A stretch of 64,000 nt of DNA from Piscicola geometra (taxonomy: Eukaryota > Annelida > Clitellata > Hirudinida > Piscicolidae). The stretch lies in assembly GCA_943735955.1 (NCBI GenBank), contig OX030958.1, positions 4,953,626 to 5,017,625 of the forward strand, given 5' to 3'. Made by a program: the position numbers and the translations under genes. The notes under the pieces are model-generated. The model had not been told where the DNA came from. It worked only from the letters and a program-made list of their open reading frames with translations, and searched no databases. Positions 1-63,187 of the stretch are shown here, piece after piece. Position 1 is the first letter of the stretch; each line of letters opens with the position of its first letter.

Positions 1-723
1 CTTTCTTACACTTTTTTATTCAAATTACACCTAAATATTCAGCAATTTAGGAAAAAAATATTTCAATTTTATTCAAATTTTATTTAAACATCCAAGAATT
101 CATTTAGCATGGGTGGTATACTTTATAATTTAAATAATTTTTGAAACTCATTTTAAATGAATTTAATTTTTATTTTCATCTTTTCGAAGTTAGCTTAGTG
201 AATCATCTCTAATCATGAATCGATGCCAAGCGTGTTCCGCTAGCTAGCCAGTGTATCAACTAGTGACGCCTCAGTTACGGTTAATTATTCGAGCGAGAAA
301 GTCTTGTAATTTCGAGAAGATTTCTGAGGCAGCTTGAAAATCTTTCCCTCTTTGTCAACCTCGTAGTTTTGACGTGTATCGTCGTCGTCATAGAAGTAGC
401 CGTACGTTCATTTAATTGATTTATTTCAGCGGTAATTCAAAACGATTATTCATAGTTTTATTATAGCTAATAAACCAAAAATCGTTTTTATTTAACTAAT
501 TGATTTATAAACATAGAATAAAATCATCCCAATAATGAGGGGTATTATAAGAGCTGCGGTCAGATTTTAAAGACTCCTCCGATAGCCAGGAATACGAGTA
601 CCAGTGACGGAACCAACTGCGCATTGGAACAATGTAAGAATAGCAAGTTGTCGTGATACTTTAAAGTTATGGTAATGAAAATTATTAGATTGTTAAAATG
701 TTTAATATTAAAGAATAAAATAG

Positions 724-964
724 TTATCTCATCGAATAAATAACTAATAATGTAATGAATGCTAAAGTAGAATTCACCATGTTAGCGCCTGAACGCTGGA
801 CTGACAGTGTTGTCACTATGGAATGTACAGTCGTCTTGGAGTTGTCATCGACAGGGTTGAGGTTACTGGGTGGGAGAGTCGAAGTTTTTGGAATAGGCTG
901 AGCAAGTTCTGGCAGGGCATTCGTCACCTGGGGAACTTTTTCAGCCGGCTTTGGAGGTCCCTGA
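724..964 (-). CDS. Possible terminal exon with a hydrophobic, GPI-signal-like C-terminus
   Basis: On the minus strand a frame stays open from an AG acceptor (TTTGCAG, just above 964, or a second CAG at 961) to a stop at 724. The peptide is rich in Pro, Thr and Ser (it includes PPKPAEKVPQ and LPELAQPIPK) and ends in NSTLAFITLLVIYSMR. A small-residue region followed by a hydrophobic tail is typical of GPI-anchor signals in neural Ig-superfamily proteins. No upstream exons are visible before the end of the obscurin-like gene, so this could be chance. A family cannot be assigned. Confidence 0.2.
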
Positions 965-1042
965 CTGCAAACACCTTTACATGCGTGTTATACTTTATAA
1001 ATAAGGAAAAAAAAAATTTATCATTTTTTCTTTCTTTTTTAG

Positions 1043-1162
1043 AAATTAAATAGTTTATTAAATATTTTTTTAAAATAAAGTAAATTAAATAGTTTATTAA
1101 ATTTTTTTAAATAAAGTAAATTAAATAGTTTATTAAATATTTCTTTTAAATAAAGTAAATTA
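1043..1162. repeat. AT-rich tandem repeat, about 3 copies
   Basis: The motif AAATTAAATAGTTTATTAAA recurs three times at about 42-47 bp spacing, separated by T-runs and AAATAAAGT. It is a short AT-rich tandem repeat with no coding value. Confidence 0.7.
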
Positions 1163-2698
1163 TTGTTTAGAATATGCTTTTTTTTACTTGCTTCGAATTA
1201 TATTTAGTTTGTAATATTTGAAAAATGAGGTTAATATGTCAATTTTGTAAACGAATTCTAAAAAATTAAAATTGGGATGCAAAATTTTGATGAGATTTTA
1301 TATAATAAATTTATAAAATTTCAGCTTGTTTTCTAACCAATAAAGAAAAGAAAAAAGATATAGGAAAAACGCGTCATTTTGAAAAACAGTCTAAAAATGA
1401 AAGTTAAAGAGATTTTAACCTAAAAGAAAACCAAAGTATTTATAGGCTGCTCGGAGGCTTAGAACTTCCATGGTGACCATTAACTAATTCATGAATTAAT
1501 GGGATAATTAATTCAATCAATCAAACAAATATCTTTCACGCTCCCACTTGTTCGACCAAGTTTGAACTCCTCCCTGACCATCTAAGGTGTTTGGAGGAGG
1601 TAATTTTATTTGAAAGAGTTCGGCTATTTATACCGAGTAGTTTATTTTGTAAAGCTAAAGTATGTTTTTTAAGTGGTAAAATTATTTAAAAAAAAAATTT
1701 TTTATAGCTGCTGTCTCGATAAGGATTATATATTTTGTTTTAGACTATTTCTATTTCAAATAAAAAAGGCTGTTGGTTTTTTCAAACGCAAGATTATAAA
1801 AAAATATAGTTTTAAGAATTTTGAGATTTTTAAATATTATTGAATATGGTTCTTTTTTTTAACTTCTGCAATTGTGTTATTCGAAACTGATTATGGAAAG
1901 ACAGAATGCACTGTATTATTTAATCGACAGCAAACAAACTACTCAGTAAGTAAACAAGTAAATAATTCATGGTATGCAGTTATTATAAAACAAGCCGAAA
2001 AATACTTCTACTGGTTGTTCTATGTGTATAATAATCGCATACACATGTCTATTGTCATATGTATGTCTATTAGTTAAACAGAGAATAGTACAATTTTAAT
2101 TAATCAATTGCTACTTAATTCAATGATTATAATGAATAAAAATCAAGCTTCTAGCAACAAAAGAAAATGTTAAAGAAATTTCTGTACACAACAAAACCAA
2201 TGAATATAGTTTACACTGCAGTACAAACGTAAGAAAGACTTGAACAATCAACCATTAAACAAGTTTGAAATAAATTTGAATTAGATACTTTTGATAAGAT
2301 AGCTTCAATCTTAAGTATGTAAAAATTCTAAAAACACTAATATCTAAAAATAATTTGGTAACAAGCATTTAAATATCATTGATACCTAAAGTGTATCTAT
2401 TCTAACTTACAGCATTATTAAATGCATCGAAAATCTTAAAAGCCCAAGATGACAGCCTTACATATGAATTGCTCTAATCAATTATTCTTTTAAAACTTCT
2501 TTTAAGTATGAGGCATTTCGTTCAAGTAAGGCATCGAAGTATATACTCCATATATATAATATAGATGAGACATTTTACAGCCGTGACGACGCCAAATGGA
2601 AGAATATGTGAGTTACTATGAGATCATTGAGGACATACACGCTGAACACCATGCCTTTTTGTGCCATCCGCTATAATACTCAGATATTCTTTAATAGT

Positions 2699-2708
2699 TT
2701 TATTTATT
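2699..2708 (-). terminator. Poly(A) signal of the obscurin-like gene
   Basis: The minus strand reads AATAAATAAA here, two overlapping AATAAA hexamers, starting about 40 bp after the stop codon at 2746-2748. Position and sequence fit a cleavage/polyadenylation signal for the minus-strand gene. Other signals further downstream cannot be excluded. Confidence 0.6.
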
Positions 2709-2745
2709 CATTTAGAAGCGCATTTCTATAGTTTCTGGGACACCC

Positions 2746-52863
<50,118 letters not shown>

Positions 52864-52921
52864 CTTTGTGGCTTGTACGTCAGTCCGTGAGTGATTAAGT
52901 GAGTGAGAGAGTGAGGATCAA
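52864..52921 (-). other. Unc-89: 5' UTR part of obscurin-like exon 1
   Basis: On the minus strand a strong acceptor (CTTTTCCTGGTTTCAG) ends at 52922, and an in-frame TGA follows it before the ATG. This suggests a spliced leader exon further upstream, which I could not locate. The promoter is therefore probably within 53-59 kb but unidentified. Confidence 0.5.
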
Positions 52922-53896
52922 GCTGAAACCAGGAAAAGCTCAAGCATCTCTGAAAGAATGTTTGAGATGACTGCTTGAAGTTTTGGTGATTCGAAGTCGT
53001 CGTTAGAAATGGAAGATTGAATGAGTGCCTATTGTATTTATGATTTATTATGAATAATTTGTAGATTTAAATTCTTTTTGTTTTGTTAACTGATGCACTT
53101 TTTTAATGATTTGAAAATCGGTTTCGATTACTTTATTTTTTTGAAGTTATTAAATATTTGTAAAAAAAACTTCTCAAATAAGGCATTAAGGTGTTAGCAA
53201 CTCAAACTAAATGCGAAGATGTGTTAGATAAATCGTCATAATTAACAGCGTTCTGTAAGAATGAATTACAACATTTATAACTAAACTTTAACGAAAATTT
53301 TTTTGAAATTTTTAATTAACTTATTTTTACGTTACACAAAGATTTTTCCTTTGTACGTGTTGAACGATGTCATTTGGGGTGCATGACATCAAATTTAAAT
53401 GCAAGAAAAATAGGCTTTTTGGCATGACTTTTTTATAAGACCAGAACTTCTCAGACGATTCTTTATACGTGCACAAATCACTGCAAAGTTGTTTTTAGCG
53501 ACCTACTTTCAGCATATAACTCCACGAGGTGCTTAAGCCTTATTGAATATCTCGTGAAATATTTTTTTTTTCATTTGAGTTTTCTTTCATATTCATTCAA
53601 AAATAGCTTTTTCATTGCATTTTTAGAATAAAAAAAAGAGGATTAAATCACGGATGAATTTTTTTACTAAGAGAAAAAAAAAAATTTCTAACTCATATAA
53701 AATGGAGTAAAAGCTTCAATTTTTTTCTAAAATCAAATAAATCTGATTGAGCATTTACTTGTAGATAAAAGTGGAATGTGTACAGTTGTTCAAGATTTGT
53801 GTTTTTATTTGAACATACAAGGCCTTTTACGATTAGCTAAGCATGAAAATGAGAAGAAAATAATAACAACTATTATTTTATTTTTTATTTTTATTA

Positions 53897-54060
53897 TAGT
53901 GAACGGGTAGCCGAGTGTCTAACGACTATTGGCTTGATCAACGTTTATTGGTCCTAGATTCGAGTGCAACCGATGCCTTAGAGGTCCATAAGCGCAAATG
54001 ATCATTTAAAGTCTAAGTGACCTAGAAGCCCGTTCAGGTTCTAAGTGACTAGAACCATGC
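53897..54060 (+). mobile_element. tRNA-derived SINE, copy 1
   Basis: The head reads GTGAACGGGTAGCCGAGTGT and CTAACGACT, with an A-box match in TAGCCGAGTG. The B-box-like GATTCGAGTGC follows about 40 bases later. The body ends in GACCTAGAAGCCCGTTCAGG. The layout (pol III boxes, unrelated body, AT-rich end) is that of a tRNA-derived SINE. It is about 70-75% similar by eye to the next copy, so it is fairly old. Confidence 0.7.
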
Positions 54061-54142
54061 TCGTCAATCTTATAATTCGATGAAAATTCGTATTTATATT
54101 CGGAAAAATCGATAAAATTACATTTATATATATTTATATATT

Positions 54143-54330
54143 GGGCGAACGGGTAACCAAATCGGTAACGACTCTCGGCTTGACCAATATCGAAAGGTCC
54201 TAGGTTCAAGTGCAACCAATGCTCTAATAACCCAAAGGCGTATGAGAAAATATGCAGCCTAAGTGGCCTGGAAGCCCGTTCGGGTTATACCCCACTATAA
54301 TAATGTTCTTCATTATTATTATTATATTCA
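54143..54330 (+). mobile_element. tRNA-derived SINE, copy 2
   Basis: Starts GGGCGAACGGGTAACC, has B-box-like GGTTCAAGTGC, and ends GAAGCCCGTTCGGGTTATAC, CCCACTATAATAATG and an ATT repeat tail. It lies about 80 bp after copy 1 in the same orientation. Its tail matches two fragments in obscurin-like introns. It is not a functional tRNA, because the acceptor stem and anticodon arm do not pair as a cloverleaf. Confidence 0.75.
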
Positions 54331-56275
54331 TTTATATATATATTTTAATAAAATCTCAAATTATTTAGTCAAAAAAATAGAATAATCAATTTATTGCATT
54401 GTATATGTTCTTAAAAATCTGTTTGTTCCACTTTACACGTTCTTAAAATATTACAAAACTTTGGCAAAAGCACTCACAACGAAGGCGGACTTGTTGCCTA
54501 CTCATGAAGCAATTGCTTGCTTTAAAACTTTTTGCAAAACTCAATGTCAAACACGAGCAAGTAAACAAGGAAAGCGTTCACAACCTTCTTTAAAACAAAT
54601 GCACTATTATAATTGTTTGTATTTGCAATCATTATTACAGGTTGCATGAGCATAGACTGAAATATGTTTAAAACTTTTCAATTAATTCATAATTCTATAA
54701 ATTCCAGTCATTTACAAACACAAGTGAAGCCAATAATAAGTTTTGATATTCTAACCTGAAGCCAAGCCAATCCATCATAAAAGCCTAATTTATTTGCAAA
54801 ATTCTTTCAGATAGATGAATAAAATGTATGCAAAAGAAGATTAATATGAAGAAAAAAATCAATTCCGATTTTTAAACGCATACTTTATTTATAATAATAT
54901 ATATTTTTTTACACTTTTTATAAGGTTAAAATCTTTCTCTTGTTTTTGCTTATCTCTATGAATATCTTTTATGCTCATTTTATAATTGATTTAGATACGA
55001 CATAACCAATCAGTATCTCGAAATACAAACAAAGAAAATGCTACCAATTATTTGAGAATAAAAATAAATAGCATATTTTTAAAATGTAATATACCATAAT
55101 ATCATAATATCATACTGTAATATCATAGTGTAGTTTGATATCTTAAAAAGAGTTTTTCGAAACGGTATTTTTCCTTAGGAGTTTATCAAGAAATGAGTGA
55201 TACTATTTTGTATAAAAATATCATTTCATTGTTTTTAAAGCTCTATTTGTACAAAGCAAAAAATAGTTTAGTTCTTGGATTTTTTTCGTTTCTTGGAGTA
55301 CAAGATGTACAGTTGTTATGGAGCATTTCTCGATTGTCCATCAGTAGTTCCCCAACAATGTAATTGATCTTTTCTCTTGGTACCTGTTCTCCATTTTTTT
55401 AATAATTCCGACGAAAAAGGTAACCACGCTGGTTACTTATCACACCACATTTGTTTAGAAATAAATCGAAAGCAATCAATTGTAAATGGATGAATTTAGG
55501 CCATTAATATTACACTCAGTCCTAAGCACACATTTTCCATAGTGATACAAAAATGTTAACATGCTAATAAGTTGAAGAAAATTATATTCGTGTTTAGCAC
55601 ATCAAGATGCAAAATATCTAAAATTACAGTTTTCATCTTTTTCAGAGTTGCCCACAACAAAATTAACGGATATAAATTATAACTAGTTTTAAACATTAAA
55701 CATTTTTACTCAAAAAATTGTAAATGCTACTAATGAAAAGAGCATCAAAGGAAAGTTAAAAATTGCAAATTCTTTTAGAAGGTTTTTTCGGAAAATGCAA
55801 TTAAAGATTGTTTTGCAAGCGTTCGTGGTTTTATTTATCGCTCTCGAATAGGTTATTGTTATTCTTATTTTTTAACAATTATTCTTCTCATTGTAAAACT
55901 TCTTGTCAAATTTTTTTGCATCTATAGAGATGTAAGTAAATAGGTATATTTTTTTAGAATCCAATAATCTCAACAGAATATATGTTTAATGAATTCCTAT
56001 TAATTTAGTTAAAGTTTAATCCTAAAGAAAACCTTAAGAATATGCTTAATGGTTCTTGCAAGCCTGCATTCATTCCGTTAACATTTTGGTTTTTTACGAA
56101 ATAAGAAAGTGTTCCTATTTCTTTCTGGAAATCCCTCTCTTAATACTTTTGAGGTAATAAAAAGATTGAAAAGTTGACTCAATAGTTGATCAGGTTGTGA
56201 TTTTCTAACCGGAATCATTTTCTAGTAAGAAAAAAATTATTTCAAGATAATTCTTACCTATAGTGTTCATTTAAT

Positions 56276-56520
56276 ATGGATGGTGGTGCTCCTGATAATA
56301 ATGATTGTGGTGATGATGATGATATTTTTGATGATGGAGCTGATGATGATATTTTTGATGATGGGGCTGATGATTATAGTTTTAAGATAGTTTTGATGAT
56401 GGTGCTGATGATGATGATAGTTTTGATGATGGTGCTGATAATAATGATAGTTTTGATGATTGTGCTGATGATGATGATAGTTTTGATGGTGGTGCTGATG
56501 ATGATGAAAGTTCTTTACTG
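56276..56520. repeat. GATGATGGTGCT-type minisatellite
   Basis: Imperfect units of GATGATGGTGCTGATGATGA and TAGTTTTGATGATGG repeat over about 240 bp. A 113-residue Asp/Met-rich open frame across it is a product of the repeat. Confidence 0.85.
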
Positions 56521-59025
56521 CACTTTTATCACTTTAAAAGTATATTCAGACAAGATAAGTTCCCGAAGGTCTAGCAAACAAACAAAAATAACTGAAGGCT
56601 CTTTGCGATCAGCCTAAACACATTTATCTTCAAACTTTATATTTGTTTATCTATTTTTGATTATAGTTTTAAAATATTTAGTTCATTATAATTTTCCTAA
56701 TCATTTAAAAAAAATTCGATTATGCATCTAAATGTAATTTTTGCAGTCACAAATGAACTTTTTTTTTTAAACTTTTTTTTCGATGGATTCGAATAAATAG
56801 TAAAAACAGTTAGTATTACTTATTCCAGACAGTATTATCATGGCATTGAAGCAATCACTAAATGCTTTTCTAGCTCCACGTGGAAACGCAACCTTGACCC
56901 GATATTTCAATGAAAACGTGTGGATAACACTTCAACTCCTTTTCACTGGACTGTTCAACTTTTCGTCGAGATATCACTTCTCACTTCCTTAGCCAGTCAA
57001 TCTTCGGCTTAAATGATAATTTAATTTTTTAAAATTGTTTTTTTCTCACTTTTGAAGGAAGGCATTGTGTTTGACATTTTTGGGAAAATATAGCTCTTTT
57101 TAAAAAACTGTTTTTCTAGTTAAATAAATTCTTCTAAAAAGCTCATAACACTTAATTCACGTTTATTATGAGTAATATTAAGAAATTTATAATTATAAAA
57201 TATTTTATAACTGCAGCAAAAGCACACAAAAAATCATTTAACAAACCGCGAAATACTGAAAGGTAAGCCAAAGCAATAATTAAAGACGATCTTAAAAGTC
57301 CAACACTTTACAAGAAATAAAGTAACCGAAGTAACAGCGACTGGCGTAAAACACAAGATCTTTTATAAGCAGCAGCAACGCTGAATGATTCACTACCTTA
57401 AGTATACACCGCCATCATTACATCTGAAAGCGCGTTCTCCGCATGTATATTCAACATTTTTGGGGCTTGGGAAGATGTTATGTAATGTGAGGTTTTGCTT
57501 GAGAGGTTTTTGGCGTGAAAGAGTTCAAGTGTAGGACTTTTTTTAATTTTCATTAGATCTTCTTTATTCATTTTTAGAAGAGGGTTTGTTTCATTATTAT
57601 ATAACAATGTGTTATAATAGTTACCAATATAATTGTGACTACTACTTTAATTGTATTTCTTAAAAGCTCGCCGAATGATGTAAAAATAAAAATATCAAAT
57701 GAGAGACTTAAGCCTACAAGTAGGAAAACGTATTTTATAGATTTGAGGTAGAAAGATAAGAAGGCATAAAGGTAACTCATTTTCATTTTTATTATGTTCG
57801 CTTATTCAATTTATTTTTGAAAAATCCAATTAAAGGTTTGATGAAATAAATCATTCTGATCTTGTGATGTTTCAGTAATTGAAAAAAAACTATAAAACTA
57901 AATGACGTAAGGAAGAATATGAATACGAAAGTGTTGCAATGAAAGAGTGTTTTGGAGATGGCTGTGTAAGATGGTTAAATACTCAACACCACGTCTATTG
58001 CGTCACTACCCAGATGAGTGTTGGTGGAAACGAGAGCTATCGTACTGAATGCAATTAAGGCTCCAGGCAAGATTCGATTGTGGGTATGTTATGTAGGGAA
58101 GATGTATTTTTATTTCTATAATTATGGCGTGACTTTAAGGCAGGCTGCTTACTTTTTTTTAAGTATCGGCAAAAGTTGTTTTTAGAATTCTTTAAGAATA
58201 TTTTATTAACATTTTATTCAAAAAAACTATGTAGTTATATTTTTGAGGTTTATTTTAAATAAATAATAATTATTATATATAAATTTTATAGTTTTCGATG
58301 AAATTATTTATCATGTAGAATATCTTTTCAGCATTATTGATTTATGGATAGGCGCTATAAATTGCGTTTTTGAATAGTTATAATCACAGAATGATGATAA
58401 ATTAATCTTTTTTCAAAATCTTTATATTAAATTTTCAAATGATAATTATAGTCATACATAACATATACCATAAGATTCTCAAGTCTTTTGATATCTTTGA
58501 ATAATTTTTTTACATTTGAAAATCTTGTTCTCATATACTTTTTAAAATTTTAGAAGAAAAAAAGTTAAACAAATAGTGGAAAAATTAGTTATTTTTCATT
58601 TGTTTTGGTATTCTTAAATAGCACATTTGAAATTTTGAAAAATAACTATAGTTGTTCTTATCAAATTTTATTAATATGGATGAAATGAAACTAAATAACA
58701 ATTTTTTTTATAGAAAGTGAAATAAATTTAAAGATGTCCGAAAATATCAGTATTTTACGGTAGTTTTTATTATGATTTTGAAAATAAAAAAAGTTCATTA
58801 AAATATTAATTAGTTTAATTCATATTCTCAATTATTAAAAATTAAAAAATGTATAAATGTGATATTAACTATTTATGAATAATTTATAATTATATTATAG
58901 AACGTAACTAGCTTTTATGACGTACAGCATTATCGTTACTATGAGAGTTTATCATTTAAGATGTTATAATTAATCTGATTAATTTATGAAAAGTTGCAAA
59001 TTAATTAACATAAAATTTTATCAAG

Positions 59026-59784
59026 ATGCCTACGTTAAACGTTACATTAAATGAGAAGCAAGTCATAAAGACTATTTTGGAGTATTTGGAGAAGAGGAAC
59101 TTCAACATCAGCCTGCTATCGCTTGAAAGAGAATCTGGAGTAATCAATGGAGATTTTTCAGACGACATGTTGTTTCTCAGACAGTTGATTCTAGATGGTC
59201 AATGGGACGACGTGGTGGAGTTTATTCAGCCATTGACTGAGATCGATAGCTTCGACAATAAGCGCTTCCTATACATTCTCTACAAACACAAGTACATCGA
59301 ACTGCTATGCTTGAAGTCAGAACTAGGCAACACTCAGAACTACGACGGTGCAGTGGAGGAGGTGGTAAAGTGCGTCAACACGCTGGAGACTCTGTGTGCC
59401 AGCAAGGAAGAGTTCAGCAAGTTGTGTCTCATGATGTCAGCCCCCAATCTAGGAAACCATCCTGAATACGCGGACTGGAACCCCAGCAGTGCTCGAGTGG
59501 GATGTTTCAAGGAAGTACTGCCTCTGGTGGAGCACTTCTTGGTGCCTGAGAAGTCAAAGAAGAGCAAAAAGGGAAGTGATTTTGCAACAGACGACAGACT
59601 AGTTCAATTACTGGTCAAAGGACTTTTGTATGAGTCTTGTGTCAACTTTTGTCATAAGAGAGCCATCTCGAATGAGGAGAATGATGAGGATGAGGAAGAT
59701 GACATTGGCAAGTTCAAACTCAATGATCTGTTTGCCAACACTGGACTTTCTGATGGTGATATAAGTCTTGTGTCTTGGTTACAG
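59026..59784 (+). CDS. WDR47: WDR47 exon 1: LisH-CTLH region
   Basis: This exon of 253 codons carries LisH (about residues 9-41: VIKTILEYLEKRNFNISLLSL) and CTLH (about 45-102: LRQLILDGQWDDVVEFIQPL). A CRA-like helical region and an acidic patch (NEENDEDEEDDIGKF) follow. LisH-CTLH modules mediate dimerisation and partner binding. It ends in phase 0 at CAG/GTAATA. Confidence 0.92.
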
Positions 59785-62700
59785 GTAATATTATTCATTT
59801 GCATGTTAAAAATTTAAATTTTGTCTGCAACATGTATAAAACAGACTGATGAACAAAATGACTTTGCAGGCTGTACCTGACAAAGCTTTTGAATGTCCAT
59901 TTGATCAAAAGACGTTGAAGCTGACCATCGAAAAGCTTGAAAAACCGAGTCTCGAAGCGTCATGGTCGGAACACATTCTGAGCAATCCAATCAAGCCGCG
60001 AATGTTTCCTCACATCGCCATCCCCTCCCCGCGGAGATCCTTCGACCCCCTCTCTCAATCCCTCATGCCAGACAATTTTGGAAAAGGAGTTGTCAATGGC
60101 CGCAAGTCCCTGTGCACCAACAAACTTTCTAGTTCATATGCAAACCCTTGTGGTTTCAGACTCAAAAATACTCCACTTTCCAATCGCGAACCACCTTATC
60201 AAGTGACCAACCAAACCACCAGCACCAACATCACCACAACCACGACAAATCCACTGATGATAGCTTCAGTGGATCGGCTTTTCGAGGAGGGTGAGGTGGT
60301 CGACGGCTTCGTGACGACGCAACAACTGCAGCAAATACAACAGGAACACAAGCAGGCAGACAACAAGGCGAATGGCGAGAGGTTTGAGAAGATAGACGAG
60401 GAGAGTGAGAAGGAGAGTCGTATGCAGCATGTGAATGGAAGCATCGAGAACTCTAAGGAACACAAGGGTGCACACAACTCTGGCAAGAGTCCACGCAAAC
60501 AACCCCTGGATTCCCTTGGCAGTTGTAGCAACCATAGTAAGCTTCGTTATTTGGTGTTGCAACTTTTTAAATACATATTTTTAGGTTTTTAACGGAATGT
60601 TAGTTTCGATTTTTTAACTTTTTCAGCCAATTAGTTTTTTATCTTTAATTTATTTAATATAATTTTACTTTCATTATTTTTAGTTCATTTCTTCAATTAA
60701 TGAATCAAAGCATGATAAACGTTTGACTAATTTTCATTTTTCGAATTTTCTCTTGTCAAAAAAACGCAAAAAATATATCTTTCACCACCACCCCATCATC
60801 AATCCTTCCAAACCTCCAACCAACCATAAGGTACCGCAATCAAAACAAAACAAAAAAAGAAAGAAAAATCACTTATTAACAAAAGTGAAAGAACTTCAAA
60901 CGAAGATCGCATTCACAAAGTAACCGACCTCAACAAGGAACTTTTGAACGAATTAACCTCAACGCTTGATCGTCTCTCAAAGCAACCTCGACTTAACGAC
61001 ACTCCCACCACCAGCACCACCAGCAGTCCAACCTTCATCACCGACCAACTTTCAAGCTGTGTCGACGCAGCCACCATCATCACCACTAAACTTTCTGCCA
61101 CGCCGTCACCCAGGGCGTGCAGTGAAATGGACCTCAGCAAGGTAACCACCGCTAAAAATGTGAACTGTTCCGTTGGAAACAATCAATCCAGCGAGTCTAC
61201 TCTAGTAGTCCAGGCTGATGAGTCAGTCAGGAAAAGTGCTTTGAACAATGACATACAATGTGAAGACGCTCTTGAAATACCGACTTCTCACAAGAAAGAC
61301 GCTCTAGAAAAAGCCAATCATAACATAAAACGTCATAGCGCAAACCATGTAATGGAAAATACTAGGACTACTACTACTTCTTCTACTAATACTACTTCTA
61401 CTATTACTAAGACCAATACTACTACTATAACGTCCATCAAGCCACTACCAGTCGACCACAACCACCACATACCACAGCAGCCCTCTTCACTAGAACTCCA
61501 GGAAAAGCTTAACAAACGTTTCTTTGGTATATTTCAATTTCATTTAAATATTATTTTAGTTAATTTCCTTGCAGCTTTTTGCATGCTAATCGCATGTTAT
61601 TTTGATTTTCTTTTTCAATTATACAATAGTTTTATACATCTTTCAGTTTTGATGCTTCAAATGCCATTGAATGTTTTTTTGTGCTTTTTTATAGTATTAC
61701 AAGAGTCATTTATTTGTAGTTCTTATTAATTGATATTTATATTTCTTAGTTCATTTAAATATACTAATAATATATTAATAATTAGTTTTTCAATGTATAA
61801 ATTATATATATTGCAGTCTAGAAGAAACAAAAAATGTAAGCCTAAAAGCGATCAAAAATACCTTAGTCTTCATGCTATTCGAGTATTAACTACAATTAGT
61901 AATCAAAAAGAAAATTGAAAAAATAATTTATGTGTAATAAAAAAAATATATTATTCTTTTTTTGTATAAATAAAATTTACCTAAAGTACCCCGTCACCCA
62001 GGCGTTGTGACTGACAACTTGGGCTCAACCGGCTCTCTAACCTCACCCAACAAGCTCATCGAAAAGGTTCGAAAGCACCGCTGATGTAAACTCTAATAAG
62101 GATGAGGATGAGGAGGATGAGGATGTTGATGATGATGGTGGTGGTGTTGGAGATGATGATGATGTATGAATTATGTATTCAATTAATTATTTATAATCAG
62201 GGGCACTAATTTATGTGCGTATTCGGTTAATTATAGTTTAAAAGTAGTTGGTAATTCTGTGGATTTTAATGTATATTAATTTTTTGATCAATTTCATATT
62301 CAAGATCATCTCAAACTGACCACAAGTTCACCACACCGCAGCCAAAATTACCGCCAAACGACGAAACCACAACAGCCACCACTCCCACTACCGAGGACAA
62401 CAGCCACATCATCAAGCGTGGTGGTGGTGCTGGTGACGATGTCGGTGGTGGTGGTGATGACGATAATGATAGCGGTGGCAATAAGCCAAGATTCATTTCT
62501 GTGACGTCACTGCACGATGCTCAAGTGGTGCGAACAGTGGCTTTCCATCCAATGGGGGAGGTGTACGTGGTTGGAGCCAATTCGAAGACCTTGCGCGTGT
62601 GTAAGTTTCCGCAGTTGGATAATTTGAGGTGGGTGTGGATGATGGGTTGGTGTGGATGATGGGTTGGTGTGGATGATGGGTTGGTGTGGATGATGGGTTG

Positions 62701-63134
62701 GTGTGGATGATGGGTTGGTGTGGATGATGGGTTAGTTTGGATGATGGGTTGGTATGGATGATGGGTTTGTGTGGATGATGGGTTGGGTGTGGATGATGGG
62801 TTGGGTGTGGATGATGGGTTGGTATGGATGATGGGTTGGTGTGGATGATGGGTTGGTGTGGATGATGGGTTGGCTGTGGATGATGGGTTGGTATGGATGA
62901 TGGGTTGGTGTGGATGATGGGTTGCTGTGGATGGTGGGTTGGTTTGGGTGAGTTGAAGTAGGATGGGTGTGTGGGGATGAGTGGGTGGTCGGGAGTGTGT
63001 TGGATGGGTGTGGGTTGATTGAAAGAGGTTGGGTGTGTTGAGTGGGTGTGGGTGGGTTGTAGTGCGTGAGTGGACACACATACACACACAAACACACACA
63101 CACTAATGCTCACTTACTCACACACGCACACACA

Positions 63135-63187
<53 letters not shown>

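Larger units (their letters stand above)
1..2698. other. AT-rich flank downstream of the obscurin-like gene
   Basis: This stretch lies 3' of the obscurin-like gene. It is AT-rich and has no convincing multi-exon gene. I see one tandem repeat (1043-1162) and a few minus-strand segments that could be terminal exons: 724-964, and a hydrophobic run ending with a stop at 560-562. They may belong to a gene mostly outside the window or be chance open frames. No tRNA, rRNA or transposase was recognised. Confidence 0.5.
52922..59025. other. Intergenic region between two head-to-head genes
   Basis: About 6 kb of AT-rich DNA separates the obscurin-like start (minus) from WDR47 (plus). It holds two tRNA-derived SINE copies (53897-54060, 54143-54330) and a GAT-rich repeat (56276-56520). 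Short open frames at 54461-54649 and 57398-57786 have no recognisable features. Upstream noncoding exons and the promoters of both genes are expected here but were not identified. Confidence 0.6.

Noticed and set aside
285..405. Acidic minus-strand peptide (YGYFYDDDDTRQNYEV) as a real terminal exon
   Set aside because: There is no AG acceptor between the upstream in-frame stop and the segment, so a normal intron cannot join to it. Mentioned only as part of the left-edge cluster.
53897..54330. Possible tRNA genes
   Set aside because: A and B box matches are present, but the sequences do not fold as cloverleaves and have SINE bodies and tails.
56276..56617. 113-residue Asp/Met-rich open frame
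   Set aside because: Covers a GAT-type minisatellite; no splice structure or domain.
57398..57786. Two hydrophobic minus-strand frames (69 and 70 residues)
   Set aside because: AT-rich chance frames rich in Ile/Leu/Phe, without splice or homology support.
62493..63113. His/Pro/Ser-rich minus-strand frames up to 206 residues
   Set aside because: They read through the 17-bp minisatellite, the GT-rich run and antisense WDR47 exon 5.
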